Notes: generated by a model not told the origin, from the letters alone. A stretch of DNA of 64,000 bases from Luteibacter anthropi (GCF_011759365.1 NZ_JAARLZ010000005.1:248001-312000); one strand, 5' to 3'; shown: positions 34,460 through 45,279, counted from the stretch's first letter. A program made the numbers and translations.

Positions 34460-35485
34460 CTATGTTCGTTTACTCTTTCTTCTGGCCGAAGGGCCACAAC
34501 GCCCACGATGAAGGTCGAGATCAAACATGAAGTCCTCTCCATGCCGACCACTTACTAAAAAAGCGAAGAACTCCCGTATGTCCCTTCGCATGAACATGTA
34601 GTCCTCCATCATGAGAGGCGCTACCGGCATTTCTCCATACCTACTGCTGGGGTGCAGCGTCATGATGCGCTGCTCATACATCTCCCCGAAGTAGCGGTCA
34701 TCAGGCCCAGGCTCGGGTAAGCCAAAAGGATCGTTGAAGTGCTCATGTACCCACATGGCTACATCACGAGCCGATGGGTTGACCTTGCCTCCTGCCTCGA
34801 GCACTTCACGTACGGCGGCAAAGGAGGCATCAAGTGCAACGTAGCAGGCAATTGTTGCCTCTTCCCAAAATTCTTCATGACAAGCCAGCATGTCAGCCTT
34901 CATCAAGGCGTATAAGCCACGATAAACAATGTAATTGACCGGATTCAGTGCGTAGAAAAACTCTCTTAGCCGCCGCACCGCAAAGTCTTCGGGATCCAGA
35001 ACGTTAAACGATGGGCCGGGCGGACGAAACAAACGGGGTTGCCGACTCGTTCGCTCAGATTCGCATCGGGCGAGAACCAATTCTCGAATTTGACTAATGA
35101 CATCTGGAGACGCCAACCGAAGGCGCTGGGCGTTTAGCCTAAGCCCCCGTGGGGTTGCCGGATAAAAAACGAAACGCCGCCCCCCTCGCTCTTCGCATAG
35201 CAAAAAAGATGCTATTAATCGCATGTGGCCTGGCAGTAATGCACTTACCTCCGTATAAGGCAACTCAGGGTCCAGATCGCTCCAAGAACGTCCGCGAACA
35301 ACTGAAAAAGCAATCTCATCATCCGCATGGAAAACGGAATCCGTTAGCGCATACGTCCCTCGCGGATAAGCTCCTCGCTCATCAAAAATCACAACATCAT
35401 AGTAGAGCTGTCGCCGCGATTTTCTTTGGCGATGTGTACTCCAAGAAATGGGTTCTGGCGCGAATTTAGCCATCACGTAGCTCAT
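34460..35485 (-). CDS. Hypothetical protein
   Basis: This 341-residue protein (ATG 35485; a TTG at 35503 would add six residues) has a beta-rich first third (RRQLYYDVVIFDERGAYPRG) and a helical middle around VRRLREFFYALNPVNYIVYR. The C-terminus is acidic, then basic (RRKSKR). There is no signal peptide. No family is recognised. Both unknown genes between the PurZ-like operon and the integrase read on the minus strand and may be cargo. The 192 bp between this gene and 34,267 hold nothing identifiable. Confidence 0.55.
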   Translation of the reverse strand: MSYVMAKFAPEPISWSTHRQRKSRRQLYYDVVIFDERGAYPRGTYALTDSVFHADDEIAFSVVRGRSWSDLDPELPYTEVSALLPGHMRLIASFLLCEERGGRRFVFYPATPRGLRLNAQRLRLASPDVISQIRELVLARCESERTSRQPRLFRPPGPSFNVLDPEDFAVRRLREFFYALNPVNYIVYRGLYALMKADMLACHEEFWEEATIACYVALDASFAAVREVLEAGGKVNPSARDVAMWVHEHFNDPFGLPEPGPDDRYFGEMYEQRIMTLHPSSRYGEMPVAPLMMEDYMFMRRDIREFFAFLVSGRHGEDFMFDLDLHRGRCGPSARRKSKRT

Positions 35486-35669
35486 CAGTTCGTCACGCTC
35501 CAAATCTTGACCGTTGCTGCCATCCCACTACAAGCACCACCATCGCTTGCGCAGCGAGCCGTAGCAGCATCTTCATCTGATATCCCATATCAACCGCCCC
35601 TGTTTGGGGAAAAGGTTGAGTCTTGGCCATCTCAAAGGCTGCGACCGGAAGACCTGCGCCACCTAAAAC

Positions 35670-37157
35670 TCAAGCGAATACTCCCGCCCCTGGCCTAATC
35701 GGGTAATCAAGCTTGCCAATGGCATCCAACACCTGTTGCTTCGGCGCATCCATCCCGTAACTGGCGTGATGCTCATCGTCCAGTTCGTGCCCGACGTAAG
35801 CGGCGCGGAGTTCTGCCGCCACACCTGCTGCCTGGAGAGTTTGAACCACCGTTTTGCGGAACGAATGAAAACCAAGCTTCCCGGTGTCGGGCTTAGGCAG
35901 GACGAGTCCCACGTAGCGGGCGAACGCTTTCGACAGCCAATCGCCAGAGCCATTGATGGCGCCCTTCCCCACCTTCGGAAACAACCGCGTCTCGCCCATA
36001 CTCCGCAAGCGTTCCACCCGCTTCAGTAGCCCCATTCTGATGAGCTCAGGATGGACAGGAATAGTTCTGTTCGAGAAATCATTCTTCGTGCTCTGCCCAT
36101 CACCCTCATTCGTGATGCGAAGACATGGGATGCCATCCACATCGAAGAAATCAACCAGAGCCAATTGTCCAATTTCTGAGACACGAGCCCCCATATAGAG
36201 CCCCATGCATGCGCCGAGTCGCGCCTCGGCAGACAAGCGCTTGATGTTGTCCGGGGCAAAAAGCAGTTTAAGCTGCGCGTCGTTGAAGGCTTTAAACCCG
36301 TGCTTTTTCCGCAGACGCTTTTCCCGGGCCTTATAAACGACGTGCCCAGAGGCTGGGGAGTCGTTGCGCGGAAAATCAATGAAGCCCTTCCCCTTAGCCC
36401 ATTCAAGAAACCCTTTCAGATAGGAGAGTTTGTTGACGATGGTTGGCGTAGCGAGATTCTGCTCGCGAAGATGACTCACCCACCTGCCAATCTCAGCACG
36501 CGTCACCTCATGGACAAAGCGCTTCATCCCGAAGAACTTGCCAAATTCAGTGATGGCCAATCGCTTGATGACCAAAGTCTTGGGCAAAGTACCGGATGTA
36601 ATATCGGTGAGCCAACCATCCACTGCGCGGTCGATGCGGGTAACCGCCTGGGGCGCGGCAAATGTGGACAGAGATGCAGTTGGTGCTGGAGGAACCACTG
36701 GCCCGGGAGCGCTGCGCGTGGCAACAGGTGCTTCATCCAGCGAAAAGCCCTCTTCGCGCATCCATCGCTGGACCAGGGCTTCTTTTCTCATATCACCAAT
36801 TTGAGCGATGGCATCCATGGCCTGTGCATGGTCTTCCGGACCATTGACTTCGAGCTCCAGAGTGCCGTCCGGCTGCATCTTCAGCCGGTAGCGCTTGCCC
36901 TTCTTTTTGAGCATCGCCGCCAGTTCGTCAACATCCCACTTCTTCCCTGTCATACCAACGACCCTGACGTGTTGATGGAACTCATCATACGCACGCCAAA
37001 GACCGAGGGCGAGGTCGCGGGCAAGCCCGACGTCGCGCGTCTGCAAACTCTTCTTGATGACGCTACGGCCAAGCAGATGCCGAAGCACAGCCGGCATGCG
37101 TCGACGGAAATGGAAGACACCGCTCGGGGCTTTAACCAGATAGTGCGGAATGCGCAT
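35670..37157 (-). CDS. Tyrosine recombinase/integrase of the tRNA-Ser island
   Basis: This 495-residue integrase has an N-terminal arm-binding type domain (PHYLVKAPSGVFHFRRRMP, as in DUF6538-containing integrases), a core-binding domain around 185-280, and the catalytic set. That set is Arg in GARVSEIGQL, Lys in STKNDFSNRTIPVHP, HSFRK, GHE and Tyr in HASYG. It starts 88 bp from the 3' end of tRNA-Ser on the island side, the standard place for an integrase using the tRNA 3' end as attB. The tRNA is intact, so insertion restored it. It shows many of the same blocks as the recombinase at 20,058. Confidence 0.93.
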   Translation of the reverse strand: MRIPHYLVKAPSGVFHFRRRMPAVLRHLLGRSVIKKSLQTRDVGLARDLALGLWRAYDEFHQHVRVVGMTGKKWDVDELAAMLKKKGKRYRLKMQPDGTLELEVNGPEDHAQAMDAIAQIGDMRKEALVQRWMREEGFSLDEAPVATRSAPGPVVPPAPTASLSTFAAPQAVTRIDRAVDGWLTDITSGTLPKTLVIKRLAITEFGKFFGMKRFVHEVTRAEIGRWVSHLREQNLATPTIVNKLSYLKGFLEWAKGKGFIDFPRNDSPASGHVVYKAREKRLRKKHGFKAFNDAQLKLLFAPDNIKRLSAEARLGACMGLYMGARVSEIGQLALVDFFDVDGIPCLRITNEGDGQSTKNDFSNRTIPVHPELIRMGLLKRVERLRSMGETRLFPKVGKGAINGSGDWLSKAFARYVGLVLPKPDTGKLGFHSFRKTVVQTLQAAGVAAELRAAYVGHELDDEHHASYGMDAPKQQVLDAIGKLDYPIRPGAGVFA

Positions 37158-37245
37158 CGGGAACCTTTTGTGTCCCGATTTGTGTCCCGATGAGCTCTTT
37201 TTGCCAACAACTTAAGTCATTGATTTATAAAAAGAAAAACTCATT

Positions 37246-37335
37246 TGGCGGAGAGAGTGGGATTCGAACCCACGGTAGGCTTGCACCTACGGCAGTTTTC
37301 AAGACTGCTGCCTTAAACCACTCGGCCATCTCTCC
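37246..37335 (-). tRNA. tRNA-Ser (UGA)
   Basis: The minus strand reads a 90-nt tRNA including an encoded CCA. The acceptor arms are GGAGAGA/TCTCTCC with a G discriminator. The anticodon loop CTTGAAA in stem CAGT/ACTG gives anticodon TGA. There is a long variable arm (TAGGTGCAAGCCTA) typical of class II tRNA-Ser, and T-loop GGTTCGAATCC. Its 3' end faces the integrase and is the predicted attachment site. It lies just downstream of serS on the same strand. Confidence 0.97.
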
Positions 37336-37380
37336 GTGTTTTTCGCACGCCGGCCATTGCAGCCTAGCGTTGTATCGCGT

Positions 37381-37408
37381 CGTCGCGCCGGGTTGCCCCG
37401 GCGCGACG
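37381..37408. other. Strong hairpin between serS and tRNA-Ser
   Basis: A perfect 12-bp inverted repeat CGTCGCGCCGGG / CCCGGCGCGACG surrounds a 4-base loop, 16 bp after the serS stop. There is no T-run on the minus strand, so it is more likely an mRNA 3'-end stabiliser or a processing signal between serS and the tRNA than a classical intrinsic terminator. Confidence 0.6.
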
Positions 37409-37423
37409 ATTGTACCTGAACGC

Positions 37424-38734
<1,311 letters not shown>

Positions 38735-38792
38735 TTATCGCAAATTCGGTCCCGTGGAGTGCGCCGGGATGGAATTTGGGGTTTTGGAGGGC

Positions 38793-38877
38793 TGTAGGAG
38801 CGTGCTTGCGCGCGACCGGGATGGGCGAAGAATGTTGGTTTTTCGCGAAAACCGGTCGCGCGCAGGCGCGCTCCTAC
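38793..38877. repeat. REP-type inverted repeat
   Basis: Left arm TGTAGGAGCGTGCTTGCGCG and right arm CGCGCAGGCGCGCTCCTAC flank about 40 bp. Its end overlaps the rarA stop codon: the TAG of rarA (38874-38876) is part of the conserved GTAGGAG end. Confidence 0.9.
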
Positions 38878-40205
38878 GGTTTGGGTTTGCGGGCTTTGGT
38901 GCGGGCGGCGCGAAGGGTGGTCAGTTTTTCGCGGAGTTTCAGTTCCAGGCCGCGGTCTACGGGTTCGTAGAAGACCGTGTCGACGAGTTCGTCGGGCAGG
39001 CATTGCTGGTCGAGGGCGATGCCGCCTTCGGCGTCGTGGTCGTACTGGTAGCCGGTGCCGTAGCCGAGGTTCTTCATCAGCTTGGTGGGTGCGTTGCGCA
39101 GGTGCATGGGGACGTCGAGGGTGCCCATTTCCTTTACCACGGCCTTGGCGCGGTTGTAGGCCATGTAGGCCGCATTGCTCTTCGGGGCCACGGCCAGCCA
39201 GATAGCGAGCTGGGCGAGGCCTAGCTCGCCTTCGGGGCTGCCGAGGCGTTCGAAGGTGTCCCAGGCGTCGAGGGCCATGCGCCAGGCGCGGGGTTCGGCG
39301 AGGCCCACGTCCTCCACCGCCATGCGGGTGAGGCGGCGCGCGAGGTAGAGCGGATCGCAGCCGCCGTCGAGCATGCGGGTGAGCCAGTACACGGCGGCGT
39401 CCGGGTCGGACGAGCGCACGGATTTGTGCAGGGCCGAAATCTGGTCGTAGAACTGCTCGCCGCTCTTGTCGAAACGACGCGTGCGGTCGGCCAGCACCTG
39501 CTCCAGCGTGGTCTGGTCGATGCTGCCGCCTTCGGCGAGTTCGGAGGCGATTTCCAGCAGGGTGAGCGCGCGCCGTACGTCGCCGTCGGCGGCGCTGGCG
39601 ATGAGTTTGAGCGTGGTGTCGTCCACGTCGAGGCCCAGTTCGCCCAGGCCGCGTTCGCTGTCTTCCAGTGCGCGGCGCAGCGCGGCCACGATGGCATCCA
39701 CGCTCACGGCGTCGAGCACGTGCACGCGGCAGCGCGAGAGCAACGCGGAGTTGAGCTCGAACGAGGGGTTTTCGGTGGTGGCGCCCACGAACAGGATCAC
39801 GCCCCGCTCGATGTAGGGCAGGAAGGCGTCCTGCTGCGCCTTGTTGAAGCGATGCACCTCGTCCACGAAGAGCACGGTGCGGCGACCCTGCGCAAAATTG
39901 CCTTCCGCTTCGGCCAGCGCTTTGCGCACATCGGGCAGGCCGCTCATCACGGCGGAAATGGCGCGGAAATCGGCGTCGGCGTAGCGCGCCACCAGCAGGG
40001 CCAGCGTGGTCTTGCCGCAACCGGGCGGCCCCCACAGGATCATGGAATGCACGCGCCCTGCTTCCAGCGCGCGGCGCAGCGGCTTGCCCTCGCCCATCAC
40101 GCGCGCCTGTCCCACCACCTCGTCGAGGGAGCGGGGGCGCATGCGTTCGGCCAGGGGCTTCAGCGCTTCGGGTTCGGCGAACAGACCGGGGGACTGGGAA
40201 AACAT
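38874..40205 (-). CDS. rarA: Replication-associated recombination protein A (AAA ATPase)
   Basis: This 443-residue clamp-loader-like AAA+ ATPase acts at stalled replication forks. Walker A GPPGCGKT lies at 59-66, Walker B LFVDEVHRFNKAQQD near 112, and sensor 1 GATTENPSFELN near 137. The C-terminal MgsA tetramerisation region includes SNAAYMAYNRA and HLRNAPTKLMKNLGYG. Normal length. The gene ends inside a REP element whose conserved GTAG supplies the stop. Confidence 0.97.
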   Translation of the reverse strand: MFSQSPGLFAEPEALKPLAERMRPRSLDEVVGQARVMGEGKPLRRALEAGRVHSMILWGPPGCGKTTLALLVARYADADFRAISAVMSGLPDVRKALAEAEGNFAQGRRTVLFVDEVHRFNKAQQDAFLPYIERGVILFVGATTENPSFELNSALLSRCRVHVLDAVSVDAIVAALRRALEDSERGLGELGLDVDDTTLKLIASAADGDVRRALTLLEIASELAEGGSIDQTTLEQVLADRTRRFDKSGEQFYDQISALHKSVRSSDPDAAVYWLTRMLDGGCDPLYLARRLTRMAVEDVGLAEPRAWRMALDAWDTFERLGSPEGELGLAQLAIWLAVAPKSNAAYMAYNRAKAVVKEMGTLDVPMHLRNAPTKLMKNLGYGTGYQYDHDAEGGIALDQQCLPDELVDTVFYEPVDRGLELKLREKLTTLRAARTKARKPKP

Positions 40206-40261
40206 GAGGCTCGTTACGTTCGGTGAACTCGCATTATCGCGCGTTCACCGTGCACGATGCC

Positions 40262-41617
40262 TCAATGCTCCCCTGAATCCGGCGGGGGCGGCTTGCGCAG
40301 CAGGCTGGTGGCCATGCCGATCACCACGGCCGCGCCGAGCAGCAGCACCACCCAGAGCAGCGGACGGGTCCAGTCGAACGGCGCCGCCGGGGCGTCGAGA
40401 ACCTTGCGGCCTTCCAGCTCTTCACCCGGACCGACCCGAACCAGCGCGGGGCGCCAGCTGGCATCGGCGCCCTTGCGCAGCGACGCGATGGCTTCGGCAA
40501 TGGGCCAGCTGGGGCGGCGCAGGCTGCGACTGCCGACCAGCAGGCGATAAGGCCCCTTGCCTTCGGGCAGGAAGACGAAGCGGTCCGCACGCCAGCCCAC
40601 GTCGAGCCTGGGCGGCTCACGCAGTGGCGTGCCGGAGTGCACGCGCAGGTGCTGGCGACGGGCTACTGGCACTTCCAGCGGGTGATCGGCGGCTTGCCCC
40701 GGGGTGAGCACGATGGTGCCGAGCGATTCGCCACTCATGGGCCCCTGCACGGCTGTGATGTCCAGACGAGCCACGTTGTCGCCGCCGCCGAGTCGGGCAC
40801 GGATGCGGCTTACCGGGAGTGCGGCGGGAAGGTCGTAGTCGTAATCGACGCCCTGCCCGCTGGTCTTGCTGTCGGATGACGTGACCACTGTCCATTGCAG
40901 TGCCGCCTCGTCCTTCGATGAGGCATCTTCCACGGTGCCGGACAGCGTCACCGACGATGCGCCATTCGTATCCCAGGGTGCCTCGCCCTTGGTGACGCTG
41001 ACCCGGTAGTAGCGCATCGGCGAGCCGCTGAGCTTCAGCACACGCGCATCCACCGCGCCTTCGCCCTGCCCCAGGGTCACGATGGAAGCGCCGCGCGTGA
41101 TGGGGCTCCACGTTTGCAGGTCGGTGCTCGCATCCACGTCCACCGTAAGGCTTACGTCGTGCGTGGATGCAGGGAATTCCAGGCGCTCGGCCGAGACCGG
41201 CGAATGGGCGTCGAACAGCCATTGCGTCGGTGTGCCCGGCACGACCGGTGCGCCGGGATCGATCACGATGTCGCCGTTGGTGTTGCGCTGGATACGTGGT
41301 CCCGCCACGCCACTTGCCGTCTGCGGGACGGCACGCAATGGCGTATCCAGCGTCACGGGATGGAAGCCCGGGGCAGCAGCCGAATACGGGCCCATGGCCA
41401 CGGGGCGGTTGTCTGCATCCACCACGATGACGTCGGCCAACCCCGCATCGGGGCTGGCCCAGGCGTAGGCGTCCTGCGGCAGTTCGATCAGATAGGCGCT
41501 GGCACCGGCTGGCGTATCGAGCGTGTAGGCCCAGGCGAAGCCCGGCGCATCGGCGGCCACGGCAAGGGTGGTCGTCAGGCCGAAAAGGAACGAGGCGATA
41601 CGCCAGTCACGACGCAT
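40262..41617 (-). CDS. DUF3999 family exported membrane protein
   Basis: This 451-residue protein has a signal peptide (MRRDWRIASFLFGLTTTLAV, ending AVAA). A long beta-rich periplasmic part follows, with blocks such as AYLIELPQDAYAWA, then one C-terminal transmembrane helix (about 418-438) and a short Pro-rich tail. This is the DUF3999 layout. ATG 41617 overlaps the upstream DUF2339 gene by 11 bp. The DUF3999/DUF2339 pair is commonly found together, presumably as a membrane complex of unknown role. Confidence 0.85.
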   Translation of the reverse strand: MRRDWRIASFLFGLTTTLAVAADAPGFAWAYTLDTPAGASAYLIELPQDAYAWASPDAGLADVIVVDADNRPVAMGPYSAAAPGFHPVTLDTPLRAVPQTASGVAGPRIQRNTNGDIVIDPGAPVVPGTPTQWLFDAHSPVSAERLEFPASTHDVSLTVDVDASTDLQTWSPITRGASIVTLGQGEGAVDARVLKLSGSPMRYYRVSVTKGEAPWDTNGASSVTLSGTVEDASSKDEAALQWTVVTSSDSKTSGQGVDYDYDLPAALPVSRIRARLGGGDNVARLDITAVQGPMSGESLGTIVLTPGQAADHPLEVPVARRQHLRVHSGTPLREPPRLDVGWRADRFVFLPEGKGPYRLLVGSRSLRRPSWPIAEAIASLRKGADASWRPALVRVGPGEELEGRKVLDAPAAPFDWTRPLLWVVLLLGAAVVIGMATSLLRKPPPPDSGEH

Positions 41618-44447
41618 GAGGAGGCTCCGCGGAAGGGGAAACACTCTGGCGCGGCGGTGCCGGCGCGAGATAGCCGATGACGGTACACAGCAGGCCATAC
41701 GCCATGAAGGAACCGATGCCGAACAGGTTGCCGAGGTGACTGCGATCCACCAGCAGCAGTTTCGCAAGTACGAGACCCATGATGCCCGCACCGGCCATCC
41801 ACAGCATGCGCTGCCCGCGACGCGAGCCCAGCACCCAGGCCAGCACACCGATCACGCTCCACACCACGGTGAGCGAAAGCTGCGCAAGGCTGGATCGGGT
41901 AATCGTGTCGTCCCACGGCACGCTCGCCAGGTGATGCACGGCGCGCAAGGTGGCGCTGGTGGCAAAGGCGAAGAAGCACACGGCAAAGACCACCGGTCGC
42001 GTCACGCGCACGCCGTGCGGCAATGTGTCGTCGGACAGTGCGCGGAAGACCAGTACAAGCACCGCAACCAGCAGCAGGTCCACGGGGTTGAGCACGGGAA
42101 TGAAAGGCAACGGCGCCGCCTGCCCGGAGACGAACAGCAGGCCAATGCCGATCAGGGCCGTCGCAAAGAACAGCAAGCCACCAAGCGCAGCGCGAATCGC
42201 CTCCGCGTGCGCCGCCGACGGTGCCACGACAGGACGCGGCCACCATAGTGCGAGCGCTGTCAGCACAAGCGTCGGCAGAACGAAAGCTGCGCTCACCCAG
42301 CCATCCGCCACGAGCATGGGCATGCGGAAGCCGTAAGCCACGCTGGTGCCGACGCCGATGAACACCAGCCAGCGCAGCCACCAGGCGACGCTCGCCGCCA
42401 CCGCCACAACACGATGCGCCGTGATGGCGCGCATGGCCAACCAGCTGCTGATAGCAGATATCGCGACGGCGATCAGCGGACACACACTGAAAGGCTGTAC
42501 GCCACTCTGCCCCGCGCCCATCAGCACGGGTACGCCGGCGAAGATCGACAGCGGCACCACGAAAGCCAGCACTACGCCGAGGTCGAGCTTGTGCGCACGA
42601 CGACTGGCCTCGGCCACGGGCCACGCGATGATGCCGATCACGGCCAGCCAGCACGCCGCAGCCGTGGTGTCGTCGGTGGCGAATGTTGCGATCTCTACGC
42701 CCACGCCTACGAACCACCACAGCAGTGCCCACGCGGCGAGACCGATGCGGGCAAGACTGGACACGCCCTGCGAACGACCATGGCGGTCAAACTGCCATGC
42801 GCTTGCCGCACCGCCGACCATCAGCAGCAACGCACCGATGAACTGTGCATTGAGAATCGGCATGTCGCCGTAGTGATGATTGAACAGCGCGTTGAGCCCC
42901 CATGCACCTGCCGCCAGCAATTGCAGGAAAACGCCCGACCAGCGCGGCAGGCGGCGCGATTGCCGGAAGCCCAGCCACACCAGGCCCGCGCCTTCCAGCG
43001 CGAAGACGCTGGCAGTGACACTGGCACTCAGTGCGAGCGGTACGGCGATGGTGGCGAAGGCCACGGCAAGCACGGCCCAGGTCTCGCGCAACACGCCCAT
43101 GTCGTCGCGCTTGCGGATGGCGAAGGCGATGCCGACGTAGATCGCCGCCGCCACGAGGGCGGATACCGCCAGCGGCATGGGCGCCCAGTCGAGCAACGCC
43201 GCCTGCAGGAACAGGCTGGCGATGGGGTTGCCGAACATCAGGCAGCCATCGAGGATTGCCTTGCGCCGGTCCGGCGAACGCAGCACGTGCAGCCAGGGCA
43301 CGATGAGGTAAAGCAGGAAGAACAGCACCAGGAAAGGCTCGGTGCTGTTGAACAGCATCGGGTCGTAACGGAGCGCACCCCAGGCGGTGCCGATGCCGAA
43401 GGTGGCCACGAAACCCAGCACGTTGAGGATGCGCCAGGAGCGCTTCCAGGCAATGCCCAGGATCGCGAGGTTGAGTACGGCGTAGTACGAGAACAAGGCC
43501 ACATGATTGCCCTGCCCGCTCGACGCGATGATCGGCGCGGCAAAGCCGGCCAGCAGGCCGAGCACGGCCAGGGCAAGTGCGTCCTGCAACACGGCCAGCA
43601 CGCACAGGCCGGCCACGAAGATCACCAGCAGTGCAAAGGCCGGCAGCGGGCCGATCAGGTCGTACATGCGATAAGCGGCAAATACCGTCATCACCAGTAC
43701 GCCGAGCGAGCCGCCCTGTAACGACAGCGCGAACGCCCGGCGTCTCTCGCGCTGCATCCAGCCAAAACCGACACCCGCGATGGCGACGAGCGCCACCAGC
43801 GCAAGGCGCACGGACATGGGCACGCGCAGCAGGCCGATGTCGGAGGCGTACTTGAGGAAGGCGGCAACGCCGGCAAACAGCACGAGCATGCCGACCTTCA
43901 CCGGCACGTTGCCTTCGGTGAACCAGCGCTTCACCGCCGAGGCAGCGCGATCGGCGAAGGATGGGCCGGTCGGTGCGGCGGGTATCGCTGAAGCCTCCCG
44001 TGCCGGCGCCGGTGCCGGTGCCGGTGCCGAAGCGGATGCGGATGCGGATGCGGATGCGGATGCGGATGCGGATGATGCGGGCACGGGCGCAGAAGTAGCG
44101 GCCTCGGCGGGCATCGGCGGGGGCACCGATCGCGTCGACGTGGAGGCTGTTGCGCCGATGGGTGCCGGGGGCCGGCCTGTCAGATCGGATGGGTGCGCCG
44201 GGCTGCCCGGCTGGCGCGCCAGGACCTCGTCCGCCGTGGGCCACGTGACTGACTGCTCGGAGCGCTGCACGGGTGCCGGCTTCGTTGCCGATTCCGTCAG
44301 CTTGCGGACGGCTTCGTCGAGGTCACGGCTCAGTTGGGAGGTTCGTGCCCAGAGCAGGCCGATGGCAAAACCGGCAACCGCGCCGGCAACACTCTGACCT
44401 ACGAATACGCCGATGATTGCGCCGACGATGGCCCAGACGACATACAT
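41607..44447 (-). CDS. DUF2339 family polytopic membrane protein
   Basis: This 946-residue protein has an N-terminal membrane anchor (YVVWAIVGAIIGVFVGQSV) and a low-complexity Pro/Ala/Ser linker (about 85-160). It then has more than twenty hydrophobic segments, as in DUF2339. ATG 44447 follows GGAGG; an in-frame ATG 18 bp earlier lacks a site. The linker is encoded by a hexanucleotide repeat (see 44032-44073) and so may vary in length. Function unknown; coupled to the DUF3999 gene. Confidence 0.88.
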   Translation of the reverse strand: MYVVWAIVGAIIGVFVGQSVAGAVAGFAIGLLWARTSQLSRDLDEAVRKLTESATKPAPVQRSEQSVTWPTADEVLARQPGSPAHPSDLTGRPPAPIGATASTSTRSVPPPMPAEAATSAPVPASSASASASASASASASAPAPAPAPAREASAIPAAPTGPSFADRAASAVKRWFTEGNVPVKVGMLVLFAGVAAFLKYASDIGLLRVPMSVRLALVALVAIAGVGFGWMQRERRRAFALSLQGGSLGVLVMTVFAAYRMYDLIGPLPAFALLVIFVAGLCVLAVLQDALALAVLGLLAGFAAPIIASSGQGNHVALFSYYAVLNLAILGIAWKRSWRILNVLGFVATFGIGTAWGALRYDPMLFNSTEPFLVLFFLLYLIVPWLHVLRSPDRRKAILDGCLMFGNPIASLFLQAALLDWAPMPLAVSALVAAAIYVGIAFAIRKRDDMGVLRETWAVLAVAFATIAVPLALSASVTASVFALEGAGLVWLGFRQSRRLPRWSGVFLQLLAAGAWGLNALFNHHYGDMPILNAQFIGALLLMVGGAASAWQFDRHGRSQGVSSLARIGLAAWALLWWFVGVGVEIATFATDDTTAAACWLAVIGIIAWPVAEASRRAHKLDLGVVLAFVVPLSIFAGVPVLMGAGQSGVQPFSVCPLIAVAISAISSWLAMRAITAHRVVAVAASVAWWLRWLVFIGVGTSVAYGFRMPMLVADGWVSAAFVLPTLVLTALALWWPRPVVAPSAAHAEAIRAALGGLLFFATALIGIGLLFVSGQAAPLPFIPVLNPVDLLLVAVLVLVFRALSDDTLPHGVRVTRPVVFAVCFFAFATSATLRAVHHLASVPWDDTITRSSLAQLSLTVVWSVIGVLAWVLGSRRGQRMLWMAGAGIMGLVLAKLLLVDRSHLGNLFGIGSFMAYGLLCTVIGYLAPAPPRQSVSPSAEPPHAS
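44032..44073. repeat. GCGGAT hexanucleotide tandem repeat in DUF2339 gene
   Basis: Seven perfect copies of GCGGAT lie in frame, encoding an Ala/Ser alternation in the linker. An adjacent GGTGCC-type repeat (about 44010-44028) encodes Pro/Ala. Because the unit is 6 bp, copy-number change keeps the frame. Confidence 0.9.
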
Positions 44448-44521
44448 GCCCCAGCACCTCCACATCCGATGTTCGGGGCGGAGTCTGGCATGAAACCGTC
44501 ATATTTGGGTGGAATCACCCC

Positions 44522-44591
44522 TGTAGGAGCGCGCCTCGCGCGCGACCGGATGTGCCGGCATGCACGGTCGCGCGCGAGGCGCGCTCCTACA
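44522..44591. repeat. REP-type inverted repeat
   Basis: Arms TGTAGGAGCGCGCCTCGCGC and GCGCGAGGCGCGCTCCTACA flank a short spacer. It lies between lolA (10 bp away) and the DUF2339 start. Confidence 0.9.
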
Positions 44592-44600
44592 GGGGAAGCA

Positions 44601-45248
44601 TCAGTGAATGGGCTGGGTCTGGATGACCGGGGCGTCGCCGATGACGTCGGCGCCTTGCGGCGGCACGAAGTTGAAGGTGTCAGCCGGCACGGCGGCGTTC
44701 TTCTGCCAGCCCGCGAACTGGATGCGGGTGGTGTTGCCCAGCTGGTCCTTGAACTCCATGCGTGCGAGGCCGCCGGCGTCAAAGCCGAGGTCCGCATGAT
44801 CGAACTGCGGGTCCTTGCTGGTGGAGGTGAGGCGCAGCCACTGCAGGCCATCGCGCTCGCCCTGCTCCGTCACCTTGAAGCCCTTGTCGAGCTGCGACAG
44901 GTCGGTAAGCACCGTGAGCGGGCTCTGCGCTTCTTCGCTGCTCTGCCTGCGCACCGTGACCTGCTCCAGGTCGGGGTCGTACAACCACACGCGGCTGCCG
45001 TCGGCCACGATGGTCTGCTTGTACGGAGCCGTGGTCTCCCAGCGGAACTGGCGTGGGGCCTGCAAGGCCAGCGTGCCCGTGCTCGTCTTGCCCGCGTCGC
45101 CGTTGGCATTGCTAAGCGTCTGGCTGAAGCGTCCGGTGATCGAATGCAGCCCCTTCGCGAACGCATCGAGGCGGTCACGCGCCGGACCGGCGGCGAAGGT
45201 CGGCAGGCTGAGGAGGGACAGCGTCGCGGCAAGCAGCAGGCGTTTCAT
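44601..45248 (-). CDS. lolA: Outer-membrane lipoprotein carrier protein LolA
   Basis: This 215-residue periplasmic chaperone has a signal peptide (MKRLLLAATLSLLSLPTFA). The LolA fold is seen in SITGRFSQTLSNANGDAG, PRQFRWETTAPYKQTIVADG and VWLYDPDLEQVTVR. It ferries lipoproteins from LolCDE to LolB. Position between ftsK and rarA is conserved in gammaproteobacteria. A REP element follows the stop. Confidence 0.96.
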   Translation of the reverse strand: MKRLLLAATLSLLSLPTFAAGPARDRLDAFAKGLHSITGRFSQTLSNANGDAGKTSTGTLALQAPRQFRWETTAPYKQTIVADGSRVWLYDPDLEQVTVRRQSSEEAQSPLTVLTDLSQLDKGFKVTEQGERDGLQWLRLTSTSKDPQFDHADLGFDAGGLARMEFKDQLGNTTRIQFAGWQKNAAVPADTFNFVPPQGADVIGDAPVIQTQPIH

Positions 45249-45279
45249 GGCATGGATTCCGTAAGTGTCGGCGCGATTG

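Noticed and set aside
42414-43721. Long plus-strand open frame inside the DUF2339 gene
   Set aside because: Low-complexity His/Gln/Arg-rich translation, antisense to a convincing membrane protein.
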